Below are positions 8,443 to 16,534 of a stretch of DNA of 64,000 nt, piece after piece. The stretch is from Flavivirga jejuensis (GTDB taxonomy: Bacteria; Bacteroidota; Bacteroidia; Flavobacteriales; Flavobacteriaceae), in NCBI RefSeq assembly GCF_030540765.1, contig NZ_JAUOEL010000011.1:1-64000 (forward strand), written 5' to 3'. Each line of letters begins with the position of its first letter. Positions within the stretch are counted from its first letter, which is position 1. The notes beneath the pieces are model-generated. The model was not told the origin of the DNA. It ran no database searches and saw only the letters and a program-made list of their open reading frames with translations. A program made the translations under genes and the position numbers.

Positions 8443-8519
8443 CAGATATTTATTTATTAATATTTTTTATTGTTTTCTTCTTTTTTCTTTTTAAATTTTT
8501 GAGTAAAAAAAAGAAATAG
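8412..8519 (+). CDS. 35-residue single-span membrane peptide
   Basis: ATG at 8412 to TAG at 8517-8519 encodes MKHHDYVISNPDIY, a phenylalanine-rich span (LLIFFIVFFFFLFKFL) and a basic tail SKKKK. Hydrophilic start, one helix and lysine tail predict an inner-membrane peptide with its C-terminus in the cytoplasm. The same start is conserved in the broken copy at 8141, which supports translation. Function is unknown; possibly a small toxin-like or regulatory peptide paired with the divergent MIEE peptide. Confidence 0.5.
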   Translation: MKHHDYVISNPDIYLLIFFIVFFFFLFKFLSKKKK

Positions 8520-8527
8520 AAAATTGA

Positions 8528-8815
8528 TTATAATGATATGTTTATTTTTTTAGCCTTCTCAATTATTCTTTTTTGATGATGCACGTCATAATGCTTTTCA
8601 TTCATTTTGGCAAATTCTATAAGTTCATTCTGCACTTTCATAATGCGTAAGAGGTCATGGATAGCGTTTAAATTCTCTAATTGTGTATAAACAATCTGTT
8701 CTAGTTGAGCTTTTGTATATCTTGTTCTTGGTATTATTCTTATTTTAAGATTAAATATTACGATTAACAGAGCAAATGTGCTTAAATACGGATAAAACGC
8801 AAACTATGTATTCAT
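8528..8815 (-). pseudogene. small membrane-anchored coiled protein gene with an early stop
   Basis: The minus strand is open from 8803 to the stop at 8528 for 91 codons: a hydrophobic helix (FAFYPYLSTFALLIVIFNL), a basic IRIIPRTRY stretch, then a helical tail with QLEQIVYTQLENLNAIHDLL and KVQNELIEFAKMNEKHY. There is no usable start in this frame, but ATG at 8815 followed by AAT ACA and then TAG is in register. Reading the TAG as a sense codon would give a normal small membrane protein of 95 residues. I call it a gene inactivated by a nonsense mutation at codon 4; an unusual start codon is the alternative. Confidence 0.45.
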
Positions 8816-8967
8816 AAAATCGGAACAATTCTCCTCTAAAAATATTAGCCTTGCGAACGAATCACGTATTTAAAAAATATTAAATGAAAAGCTAAAATGA
8901 TAATTTTAATGCCTCAAGTAACAAACGGTATTATGTATGTAAAATAAAGACCAAAAATATTGAAGAG

Positions 8968-9870
8968 TTATTCGAAATGAAGACGATAAAATAACTCTAC
9001 TTTAAAAATGGCACCATCTTTAAAACGCTCATTTAGCCTTGTTCTATCATCACCAAAATAAAAAGGACCTAGAGCATAATTAATTTTATTATTACTATCA
9101 TATACTTCATAATCCCGTTTAATGGCATACCCCACTTTTGTATTTACGTATAACGATTTATTTAATTTAAATCTTAAATAACTAACAATATCATTAGATA
9201 CTTTAAATACATATGTGCTATTAGCACTGTAGTATTGTGCATTTATATTATACGTGGAACTTAATCCATCAAATTTCATCCCGAGCCAAAACTTGTTGTT
9301 TAATCTATAATTAACATCACCATTAATAGGTAAGTTTAAATTGGCTTCAAATTTCTTGTTCGGACTTAGATAATAAATACCAAAAATAGGAACTATTAAT
9401 AATCCATATTTTTCAGTATTGGTATAAAAACCATATTTGTATTTTAAATCTTCTCGTTTTTTATTGGTAAAGAGTGATAAAAACGCTAGCTGATAATTAT
9501 CATTAGAAAATTTAATTTTATCTGCAGCTATCTTAGGAAAAACCATAAATGTTGCCGACCATTTATCACTAAATATTTTATTAATTCCAAAATTTAATCC
9601 TAAGACGTTTAAGTTAGAGCTTGGTATATTTGCATCTAAATTCACCCTTGTTTTATTTGTAATAAGCCCTGTAAGAAAAGTTGTTTTCTCATTAATTATA
9701 ATGGGAAAATTAAATTTTAAAGCTAATTCTTCAACAGTAGTTTGTGTATTAGAAACTTCAAAATCGTTTGAAGGTGTATTGGTATATGTGAAATTTGCAA
9801 TGTCAAAGTAGTTTTGTGAGAAACCTTGAACACACACACAGATAAGTAAAACACCTAGAACATATTTCAT
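8968..9870 (-). CDS. outer-membrane beta-barrel protein (DUF6268-like)
   Basis: I choose the start at 9870, 11 codons inside the longest frame, because it gives the signal peptide MKYVLGVLLICVCVQGFSQ with a cut after GFSQ (300 residues in all). The mature protein alternates hydrophobic and polar residues, has many aromatic residues and ends in FYRLHFE, the pattern of a beta-barrel ending in a strand with an aromatic near-terminal residue. The region with NKINYALGPFYFGDD followed by RTRLN resembles the DUF6268 family of Bacteroidetes. Its cargo or role is unknown. It is a single gene and lies back to back with the tRNA-Phe terminator. Confidence 0.7.
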   Translation of the reverse strand: MKYVLGVLLICVCVQGFSQNYFDIANFTYTNTPSNDFEVSNTQTTVEELALKFNFPIIINEKTTFLTGLITNKTRVNLDANIPSSNLNVLGLNFGINKIFSDKWSATFMVFPKIAADKIKFSNDNYQLAFLSLFTNKKREDLKYKYGFYTNTEKYGLLIVPIFGIYYLSPNKKFEANLNLPINGDVNYRLNNKFWLGMKFDGLSSTYNINAQYYSANSTYVFKVSNDIVSYLRFKLNKSLYVNTKVGYAIKRDYEVYDSNNKINYALGPFYFGDDRTRLNERFKDGAIFKVELFYRLHFE

Positions 9871-9955
9871 ATTTTTATGTTTGTAATAAGTAGCACTATT
9901 CATTTAAATGTGCTAAGATAGGTCAAATGTGAAGTTGAAACCTTTACTAAAAAGA

Positions 9956-9998
9956 AAAAACTCATAACTTTCTAATTATTAGATTGTTATGAGTTTTT
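9956..9998 (-). terminator. terminator downstream of tRNA-Phe
   Basis: AAAAACTCATAAC and GTTATGAGTTTTT flank a loop of about 15 bases and form a perfect stem with T runs on both sides. On the minus strand it lies directly after the tRNA-Phe gene. Confidence 0.8.
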
Positions 9999-10002
9999 AA
10001 AG

Positions 10003-10075
10003 TGGTACCTCCAGGAATCGAACCAGGGACACAAGGATTTTCAGTCCTTTGCTCTACCAACTGAGCTAAGGTACC
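10003..10075 (-). tRNA. tRNA-Phe (GAA)
   Basis: On the minus strand the 73-base gene begins GGTACCTTAGCTCAGTTGG, has the anticodon arm AAGGA-CTGAAAA-TCCTT with anticodon GAA, the T arm CTGGTTCGATTCCTG, and closes with GGTACC plus discriminator A. The CCA end is not encoded. Confidence 0.96.
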
Positions 10076-10588
10076 TCGCCAAAGCGGTTGCAAATATATA
10101 TTCATTTTTACTATTACCCAAACGAAATTCATAAAAAATCATTCAGTTTTATTTATTTTTAATCAAAATGACTTTAACTCATTTGTAATTAATATGATAC
10201 CAATTGAATTTTGAGGTGTTTTATAAAATTAATTGAATTATTTTTTGATTGATTGAGTTTAAAAAACAAAGTACTGTTATAGCTATGGCTGCATTTTTAA
10301 ATGAAAAATAAGCGAAAAGTATTTATAATCAACATGGTAGGGTAAACGATTTATTAGTGAAGCACAATATTGAGAAGCCTGAAAGGCGTATTCAAAATTG
10401 TAAGTTGAACGAACCATGCCTTTGTCATGGCAGGCTAATTCCGATTCCTGTGCTAAATTTGTTTCAGTATTTAGCGGGCTTTAGAGGTACCCTTTTATAC
10501 AAGACATTTTATTGTTTAATTGGTATTATAGTTTAAAAGGAATAATTATTGACGCTTGTTTTGTAAATTTAAACCTTTTTTAAAAAGT
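10076..10588. other. gene-free region upstream of coaX
   Basis: About 510 bases without a credible coding frame. It contains AT-rich sequence, a segment around 10240-10480 with a CCATGCCTTTGTCATGG hairpin (about 10420-10436), and scattered stops in all frames. The middle looks like a decayed repeat but I cannot name it. A promoter for coaX should lie near its right end. Confidence 0.4.
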
Positions 10589-11320
10589 ATGAATTTAATA
10601 ATAGATGTAGGTAATTCTTTTGTGAAACTTGCTGTTTTTGAGAACGGCATACTTAAGTGTAAAGAAAGTATAGCTTTAAATCTTGTTTTAGAAGGTGTAA
10701 ATAGTTTAAAAAAAGAATACCCTTCAATAAGAAAAGTAATTATTTCTTCGGTTGGAAAGTTAAACGAGGCAGCTATTAAAGCTATTAGCGACTCTTTCGA
10801 TGTTATGGTTTTAAATTCTAGCATAACATTGCCGTTTAAAAACCTTTATACTACCCCAGAAACATTAGGAGTAGATAGAATAGCATTAGTATGTGCTTCT
10901 GTTGAACAGTTTTCAAATAATAATGTGCTTATTATAGATGCAGGAACTTGTATTACTTACGATTTTATAACAACAAAGAATGAATATTTAGGAGGGGCTA
11001 TTTCTCCAGGGCTTGGTATGCGTTATAAATCATTAAATAATTTAACAGCAAATTTACCGTTATTAAAATCAGAAATACCAGAAAGTATTATTGGAAACTC
11101 GACGAATGGAGCAATACACTCTGGAGTAGTGCATGGAATTTTAAAAGAAATAGATGGTATTATTGAAGTATATAATCGAAAATATTCAGATTTAACAGTA
11201 ATTTTAACAGGAGGGGACGCGAATTTCTTGTCAAAACAATTAAAAAGTAGCATATTTGCCAATTCTAATTTTCTTTTAGAGGGATTGAACTATATTTTAC
11301 AATTTAACTCAAGCGAATGA
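10589..11320 (+). CDS. coaX: type III pantothenate kinase
   Basis: The first enzyme of coenzyme A synthesis: phosphorylates pantothenate with ATP in the cytoplasm. The chosen start at 10589 gives MNLIIDVGNSFVKLAVFENG (243 residues), so the phosphate-binding DVGNS motif is at the N-terminus as in the family; the frame is open 11 codons further upstream without support. Further hallmarks are TPETLGVDRIALV, IDAGTCITYDF and GGAISPGLGMRYKSL. Length is normal for CoaX. The stop overlaps the next start by four bases (ATGA at 11317), so the gene leads an operon with the outer-membrane protein, the TPR protein and lptC, an arrangement seen in many Flavobacteriaceae. Confidence 0.95.
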   Translation: MNLIIDVGNSFVKLAVFENGILKCKESIALNLVLEGVNSLKKEYPSIRKVIISSVGKLNEAAIKAISDSFDVMVLNSSITLPFKNLYTTPETLGVDRIALVCASVEQFSNNNVLIIDAGTCITYDFITTKNEYLGGAISPGLGMRYKSLNNLTANLPLLKSEIPESIIGNSTNGAIHSGVVHGILKEIDGIIEVYNRKYSDLTVILTGGDANFLSKQLKSSIFANSNFLLEGLNYILQFNSSE

Positions 11321-12621
11321 TAAAAAAACTTGTATTAGTTTTTATTGCAGTTTTTGCAATTCACAGTTACGGTCAAGAGGGAACAGCTTCACCTTACTCT
11401 TTTTATGGTATTGGGAGTCTTAAATTTAAAGGTACCGTAGAAAATAGAAGTATGGGTGGTTTGAGTATTTATAGTGATAGTATCCATATTAATTTACGTA
11501 ATCCAGCTTCTTACGCAGGAAAAAACTTGAAAACTTTTAATAATGAAAGTAGACCCATAAAGTTTACTGTTGGGGGGAGCTATTCTAGTTTAGACTTAAA
11601 AAGTGATTCAAGTACAGATAAAACCTCTTCTACAACTTTTGATTATCTAGCTTTAGCCATACCAATGGGCAAGTTTGGCTTTGGCTTTGGTTTATTACCA
11701 TATACAGCAGTTGGGTATAAATTAGAATCTTCAAATACTGCTGGTAATATTGAAAATAGATTTAAAGGTGAAGGAGGTGTAAATAAAGCATTTCTTGGAT
11801 TAGGATATCAAATAACAGACGAGTTAAGTATTGGTATTGATGCCCAATATAACTTCGGAAATATTCAAAATAGTACTGTTGAATATGTGTATGATAGTGA
11901 TGGAATACCTCTTCAACGACAGTCGCGAGAGAACAATAGATCCGATTTAAGTGGTTTGAATTTTAATATAGGAGTGTCTTATAAAAAGATGATAACTGAG
12001 ACTTTGGAGCTTTCCTCGGGCGTAACGTTTACACCAGAAAGTAATTTGGTATCTAAAAACACAAGATCATTTTCTACCATAATTACAGCAACCTCAGGTA
12101 GAGAGTCTGTAGTTGATGTAGTAGAAACCGATTTAGAAGCACTTGGACTGCTAGAAACCGATTTAATATTGCCTTCAAAGTTTTCGATAGGAGCAGGAAT
12201 AGGGAAACCAAGAAATTGGTTTATTGGAGCAGAATATACTTCTCAAAAAACAAGTGATTTCTCTAATGAATTATATGGTAGCACGCTTACAACATACGAA
12301 GATGGTTCAACTTATTCTTTAGGAGGGTTCTACATACCACAGTATAATTCTTTTTCTAGCTATTTTAAACGTGCTGTTTATAGAGCTGGAGTACGTTATG
12401 AAAAAACAGGATTAAATATAAAAAATGAATCAATTAATGAGTTTGGCATATCTTTTGGGGTAGGTTTACCAGTTGGAAGTTTTTTATCTAATGCAAATTT
12501 AGGTGTAGAGGTTGGTAAGCGAGGTACAACGAATAGCGGTTTAATTCGAGAAAACTTTGTTAATTTCCAAATAAGTTTATCTCTAAATGATAGATGGTTT
12601 CAGAAAAGAAAGTATGACTAA
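11317..12621 (+). CDS. outer-membrane beta-barrel protein of the coaX operon
   Basis: A 434-residue protein with signal peptide MIKKLVLVFIAVFAIHSYG cut before QEGTASPYSFYGIG. The mature chain has regular Gly- and aromatic-rich strands (FGFGFGLLPYTAVGYKL, ISFGVGLPVG) as in FadL/OmpP1-like barrels of Bacteroidetes; NRSMGGLSIY and the following LRNPASYA resemble the N-terminal plug region of that group. The protein is probably an outer-membrane channel or assembly factor, but no substrate can be stated. It overlaps coaX by four bases and is followed 18 bases later by the TPR protein gene. Confidence 0.8.
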   Translation: MIKKLVLVFIAVFAIHSYGQEGTASPYSFYGIGSLKFKGTVENRSMGGLSIYSDSIHINLRNPASYAGKNLKTFNNESRPIKFTVGGSYSSLDLKSDSSTDKTSSTTFDYLALAIPMGKFGFGFGLLPYTAVGYKLESSNTAGNIENRFKGEGGVNKAFLGLGYQITDELSIGIDAQYNFGNIQNSTVEYVYDSDGIPLQRQSRENNRSDLSGLNFNIGVSYKKMITETLELSSGVTFTPESNLVSKNTRSFSTIITATSGRESVVDVVETDLEALGLLETDLILPSKFSIGAGIGKPRNWFIGAEYTSQKTSDFSNELYGSTLTTYEDGSTYSLGGFYIPQYNSFSSYFKRAVYRAGVRYEKTGLNIKNESINEFGISFGVGLPVGSFLSNANLGVEVGKRGTTNSGLIRENFVNFQISLSLNDRWFQKRKYD

Positions 12622-12639
12622 CAGCATAAAAATATTATT

Positions 12640-14028
12640 ATGAAAACAAAAATTACATTATTAACATTATTATTTATTGGCTTAAATATAAGTTTTGCAC
12701 AACAAGAAGAACAACTGGAGGAGTGTAAGAATAAGCTTTCTATTTTTCACGAATATGTAAAAGCGAAAAATTTTGATGCAGCTTATGATCCATGGATGGC
12801 AGTAAGAAATGAATGTCCAAAATTTAATAACGCTATTTATGTAGATGGTGATAAAATTTTAAATCACAAAATTAAAAACGCCACTGGAGCAGACAAAATC
12901 CCTTTTATTAATGACCTTTTAAAACTTTGGAAAGAAAAAGAAACACATTTTGCTAGCAGAACGCCTAAAGGTAAATATGCAGCAATGGCTTGCCAATTAA
13001 TGTATAACAACAGAGATGTATTAAATAAAACAGATGAAGAGCTTTATGAGTGTTACGATGCAGCTTATAAATTAGACAAAGCTACCTTTACGAATCCTAA
13101 AAGTTTATACACTTATTTTTCTTTAATGGTTGATTTGTATGATGCAAAAAAGAAACCAGCTAAAGATTTATTTAATAAATATGATGATGTTGTAGAGAAG
13201 GTTGAAGAAGAAGTTAAAAACTATTCATTAAAACTTAATAAGCTTATTGAGAAAGAAGATGCTGGTACAGAACTAACCAAAAAAGAAGGGAGATATAAAA
13301 GGTCTTATGAAAGTTATTTAAAGAATTATGATTTGATATCTGGAAGTATCGATCAGAAATTAGGAGATAGAGCAAATTGTGAAAATTTAATTCCTTTGTA
13401 CAAAAAAGATTTTGAAGAGAATAAAAATAATGCGGTTTGGTTACAAAGAGCAGCGCGGAAAATGTCTGAAAAAGAATGTACAGGCGATCCTTTATTCTTT
13501 CAACTTGTAAATGCATACCATGAATTAAGCCCTTCGGCTAATTCGGCTTACTACTTAGGGATTTTAAAAGATAAACAAAAGAAGTCTAACGAAGCTATTA
13601 AGTTTTATGAGCAAGCAATTAGCTTAGAAACAGATAACTTTAAAAAAGCAAAACTGTATAATACAATAGCTTTAAAACTAAAAGCTAAACGCAATTACGG
13701 TAAAGCTAGGAATTACTTTAGACAATCATTAAAGTTAAATCCATCAAATGGGCGACCATATTTATCAATAGCTGGAATGTATGCTGCTAGTGCTAATAAC
13801 TGTGGTGATACTAACTTTAATAAAAGAGCAGTATATTGGCTAGCAGCGCAAGAGGCTAGAAAAGCAGGTCGTGTAGATCCTACACAAAAGAAAAATGCAG
13901 CTAAGTCGGTTGCGAATTATTCGGCCAAAGCACCACAAAAATCTGAGATTTTTAGTAAAGGAAATTCAGGGCAAGTAATAAAAATTGGTTGTTGGATTGG
14001 AGCTTCTGTTACAGTGCCAAAAATTTAA
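12640..14028 (+). CDS. periplasmic tetratricopeptide-repeat protein
   Basis: 462 residues with signal peptide MKTKITLLTLLFIGLNISFA cut before QQEEQ. The N-terminal two thirds is helical and charged; typical TPR units lie at about 305-385 (NSAYYLGILKDKQKKSNEAI, then FYEQAISLETD; KAKLYNTIALKLKAKRNYGK, then ARNYFRQSLKLNPSNGRPY). Five conserved cysteines in the mature part suggest disulphides and a periplasmic location. It shares one base (TAATG) with lptC downstream, so the two are co-translated; a scaffold role in envelope assembly is an inference from context only. Confidence 0.85.
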   Translation: MKTKITLLTLLFIGLNISFAQQEEQLEECKNKLSIFHEYVKAKNFDAAYDPWMAVRNECPKFNNAIYVDGDKILNHKIKNATGADKIPFINDLLKLWKEKETHFASRTPKGKYAAMACQLMYNNRDVLNKTDEELYECYDAAYKLDKATFTNPKSLYTYFSLMVDLYDAKKKPAKDLFNKYDDVVEKVEEEVKNYSLKLNKLIEKEDAGTELTKKEGRYKRSYESYLKNYDLISGSIDQKLGDRANCENLIPLYKKDFEENKNNAVWLQRAARKMSEKECTGDPLFFQLVNAYHELSPSANSAYYLGILKDKQKKSNEAIKFYEQAISLETDNFKKAKLYNTIALKLKAKRNYGKARNYFRQSLKLNPSNGRPYLSIAGMYAASANNCGDTNFNKRAVYWLAAQEARKAGRVDPTQKKNAAKSVANYSAKAPQKSEIFSKGNSGQVIKIGCWIGASVTVPKI

Positions 14029-14585
14029 TGAATAAAAAATACACATACCATATATTAAACATAGTCACAGTAATTATTACTGTGACTATGTTTTTTTCAT
14101 GTAATAACAACTTTAAGGAGGTTCAGAAAATTGGTATTTCAGAAAATGAGCCTATTGGTATTGCAGAAAAGTTTAACCTAAAGTTTACCAATTCAGGTAG
14201 GCTTGAAGCTGACCTTATAGGAGCTAAAATGTTCGATTATACGAATCGGGACTTTCCTTTTAAAGAATTTACAGATGGTGTTATATTGTACATATTTGAT
14301 GAAGAAAACAGAAAAAGTACCATAATTTCAGATTATGCTATTGTATACGATAATACCAATCTAATCGATTTACAAGGGCATGTGGTTATTACAACACACG
14401 ATGGTAATGTATTAAAAACAGAACAGTTATATTACGACCAGAAAAAGGAATGGATTTTTACAAATGTTCCTGTTACGTTTACAACAAAACAAGATGTTAT
14501 TAACGGTAATGGGTTCGACTCCAATCGTGATTTTTCAAATGCAGAAGTCCTTGAAGTGACAGGAATTATTTCACTTGACGATTAA
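14028..14585 (+). CDS. lptC: LPS export protein LptC (lipoprotein-like)
   Basis: The start at 14028 overlaps the TPR stop by one base; the frame is open 13 codons upstream but that part lies inside the TPR gene. The 185-residue product starts with a membrane segment ending in a lipobox (TMFFSC, Cys25), then a beta-rich domain of the LptC/OstA type: VYDNTNLIDLQGHVVITTHD and VLKTEQLYYDQKKEWIFTN are the repeating strands of the beta-jellyroll. LptC links the LptBFG transporter to the periplasmic LptA bridge. In Bacteroidetes it is often annotated as the LPS export ABC transporter periplasmic protein and lies in this context. Confidence 0.9.
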   Translation: MNKKYTYHILNIVTVIITVTMFFSCNNNFKEVQKIGISENEPIGIAEKFNLKFTNSGRLEADLIGAKMFDYTNRDFPFKEFTDGVILYIFDEENRKSTIISDYAIVYDNTNLIDLQGHVVITTHDGNVLKTEQLYYDQKKEWIFTNVPVTFTTKQDVINGNGFDSNRDFSNAEVLEVTGIISLDD

Positions 14586-14655
14586 CCCTTTCTTACCCGA
14601 ATTTCTTTTTTCGATTTTACTATCTTTGTTTTAATTAATTAACGATTCATAATCT

Positions 14656-14850
14656 ATGAAATATTCTAAGATTTTTCAATATGCCTATCTAGTTTTTGCA
14701 GCCCTATTTATATACGATGCTGTTGTAAAATATATAACTACAAACGAAATTGTATATCCTTCCATATTGCTTGGAGCTTTAGCCATTTTTATGTTTTTCT
14801 TTAGAAATAGGTTTAGCAAAAAGTTTGAAAGTAAAGACAAATCAAACTAA
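14656..14850 (+). CDS. 64-residue two-span membrane protein
   Basis: The small protein has two hydrophobic segments (IFQYAYLVFAALFIYDAVV and YPSILLGALAIFMFFF) and a basic tail rich in Lys and Ser. The stop TAA ends at 14850 and the ATG of the CNNM/CBS protein is at 14851, so the two genes are directly joined and surely co-transcribed. No family recognised; it may be a partner of the larger transporter. Confidence 0.75.
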   Translation: MKYSKIFQYAYLVFAALFIYDAVVKYITTNEIVYPSILLGALAIFMFFFRNRFSKKFESKDKSN

Positions 14851-16140
14851 ATGAGCATTTATGCCATTATTATAATTGCCTCATTAATTCTTTCGGCCTT
14901 TTTCTCAGGTATGGAGATTGCTTATGTGTCTTCAAATAAAATACATATTGAAATTGAAAAAAAACAAGAAGGAATCTTTGCCAAAATTTTAAGAAAACTT
15001 ACCGCAAAACCTTCAAAATTTATAGCAACCATGCTTATAGGTAACAATGTAGCATTGGTTATTTATGGGTTTTTTATGGGTGATTTGTTGGTAAATTGGT
15101 TTCAAACCATATTACCAACATCATATAGTTTTTTAAATTATATGCTAACCGATTTAAGTTTACTATCACAAACCCTAATATCTACATTTATTATTTTAAT
15201 AACTGCAGAGTTTTTGCCTAAAGTATTCTTTCAAATTTATTCGAACACATTAATTAAAGCCCTGGCAATTCCAGCCTATGTGTTTTATATGTTATTTACT
15301 TTTATATCAGATTTTGTTATTTGGATTTCAGATTTCGTACTCAAATATTTTTTTAAAACAGAAGGTGATCAAATACAATTAGCATTTACAAAAGTAGAAT
15401 TAGGTAATTATATAAGTGAGCAAATGGAATCTGTTGAAGCACATGATGAGGTTGATACAGAAATTCAGATTTTTCAAAATGCGCTTGAATTTTCAGAAGT
15501 AAAAGCAAGAGAGGTTATGGTGCCACGTACAGAAATCATAGCTGTAGAAATTAATGATTCTATTAAATCACTTAATGCACTATTTACCGAAACAGGATGT
15601 TCCAAAATACTGGTATACAAAGAAACTATAGACGATATTTTGGGATACGTACACTCTTTTGAGTTATTTAAAAAACCCAAGAGTATTAAGTCCATGATGC
15701 TACCTGTCAAATTTGTGCCAGAAACAGTACTTGTAAAGGATGTATTAGGTGTACTTACAAAAAAAAGAAGAAGTATCGCCGTTGTTTTGGATGAGTATGG
15801 AGGTACATCGGGGATTATGACTGTAGAAGACATTGTTGAAGAGTTGTTTGGTGAAATTGAAGATGAACATGATACAATAGATCTCATTGAAGAAGTTATT
15901 GATGATAATACATATAAGTTTTCAGCACGTTTAGAAGTTGATTATATTAACGAAACTTATAAAATAAACTTGCCAGAAAACGAAAATTACGAAACACTAG
16001 GGGGGCTTATTGTTAATCATACTGAAGAGATTCCTGCACAAAATGATATTGTAAAAATTGACACGTTTCAGTTTACAATATTAGAAGTGTCAAATACTAA
16101 AATTGATATGATAGAACTTAAACGTTTAGAGGAAGATTGA
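14851..16140 (+). CDS. CNNM/HlyC-type membrane protein with CBS domains
   Basis: 429 residues in the usual order of the hemolysin C/CorC/CNNM family: a DUF21 (CNNM) transmembrane domain at about 1-190 with SAFFSGMEIAYVSSN near the start, a CBS pair at about 205-330 (AREVMVPRTEIIAVE; SIAVVLDEYGGTSGIMTVED), and a C-terminal CorC_HlyC transporter-associated domain (LPENENYETLGGLIVNH). Members transport or sense Mg2+/Co2+; the Flavobacterium gliding protein GldE belongs to the same family, so a GldE-like role is possible but not shown by the sequence. Confidence 0.9.
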   Translation: MSIYAIIIIASLILSAFFSGMEIAYVSSNKIHIEIEKKQEGIFAKILRKLTAKPSKFIATMLIGNNVALVIYGFFMGDLLVNWFQTILPTSYSFLNYMLTDLSLLSQTLISTFIILITAEFLPKVFFQIYSNTLIKALAIPAYVFYMLFTFISDFVIWISDFVLKYFFKTEGDQIQLAFTKVELGNYISEQMESVEAHDEVDTEIQIFQNALEFSEVKAREVMVPRTEIIAVEINDSIKSLNALFTETGCSKILVYKETIDDILGYVHSFELFKKPKSIKSMMLPVKFVPETVLVKDVLGVLTKKRRSIAVVLDEYGGTSGIMTVEDIVEELFGEIEDEHDTIDLIEEVIDDNTYKFSARLEVDYINETYKINLPENENYETLGGLIVNHTEEIPAQNDIVKIDTFQFTILEVSNTKIDMIELKRLEED

Positions 16141-16534
16141 TTTAAAAAGAATGGTTGGACTTTTCCAATCCCTTTCAAAATTGTCATTCCTATAAAACCG
16201 TGAGATTCATAAATTCATTACTAAAAAGTATATAATAAATAAAGCGAAAATCTAAAAGTTTAATATTATTTGTGCTTTAAAATACTTGTAATAAAAAATA
16301 AAATCAAGGTATAGTTATACTTACAAATTTATTTTACGAGCTAAGAGGTAAAGAGTCATTTCTTAGGGAGATTTTAGAGTACAAGAGGTATAATACAATT
16401 AATGCGTCGTTCTACTTTTATTATTAAATAGAAAATGGTATTTTCGCGCACGATATTTTGTCAGTTATAAATAAATTGACAACCAACTTAACAAGCTAAA
16501 CCCCAACAAAGGTTTTTAAAAATTTAAATTACAG
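16141..16534. other. gene-free region upstream of the isomerase gene
   Basis: About 390 AT-rich bases. A degraded TCATTCCT palindrome is visible near 16183. No frame longer than a few dozen codons is present. The isomerase promoter should lie in the right third, but no exact TAnnTTTG match is seen. Confidence 0.4.

Noticed and set aside
10076-10588. Possible degraded transposase upstream of coaX
   Set aside because: Stops occur in all frames and no transposase motif is visible; the similarity to known elements could not be established.
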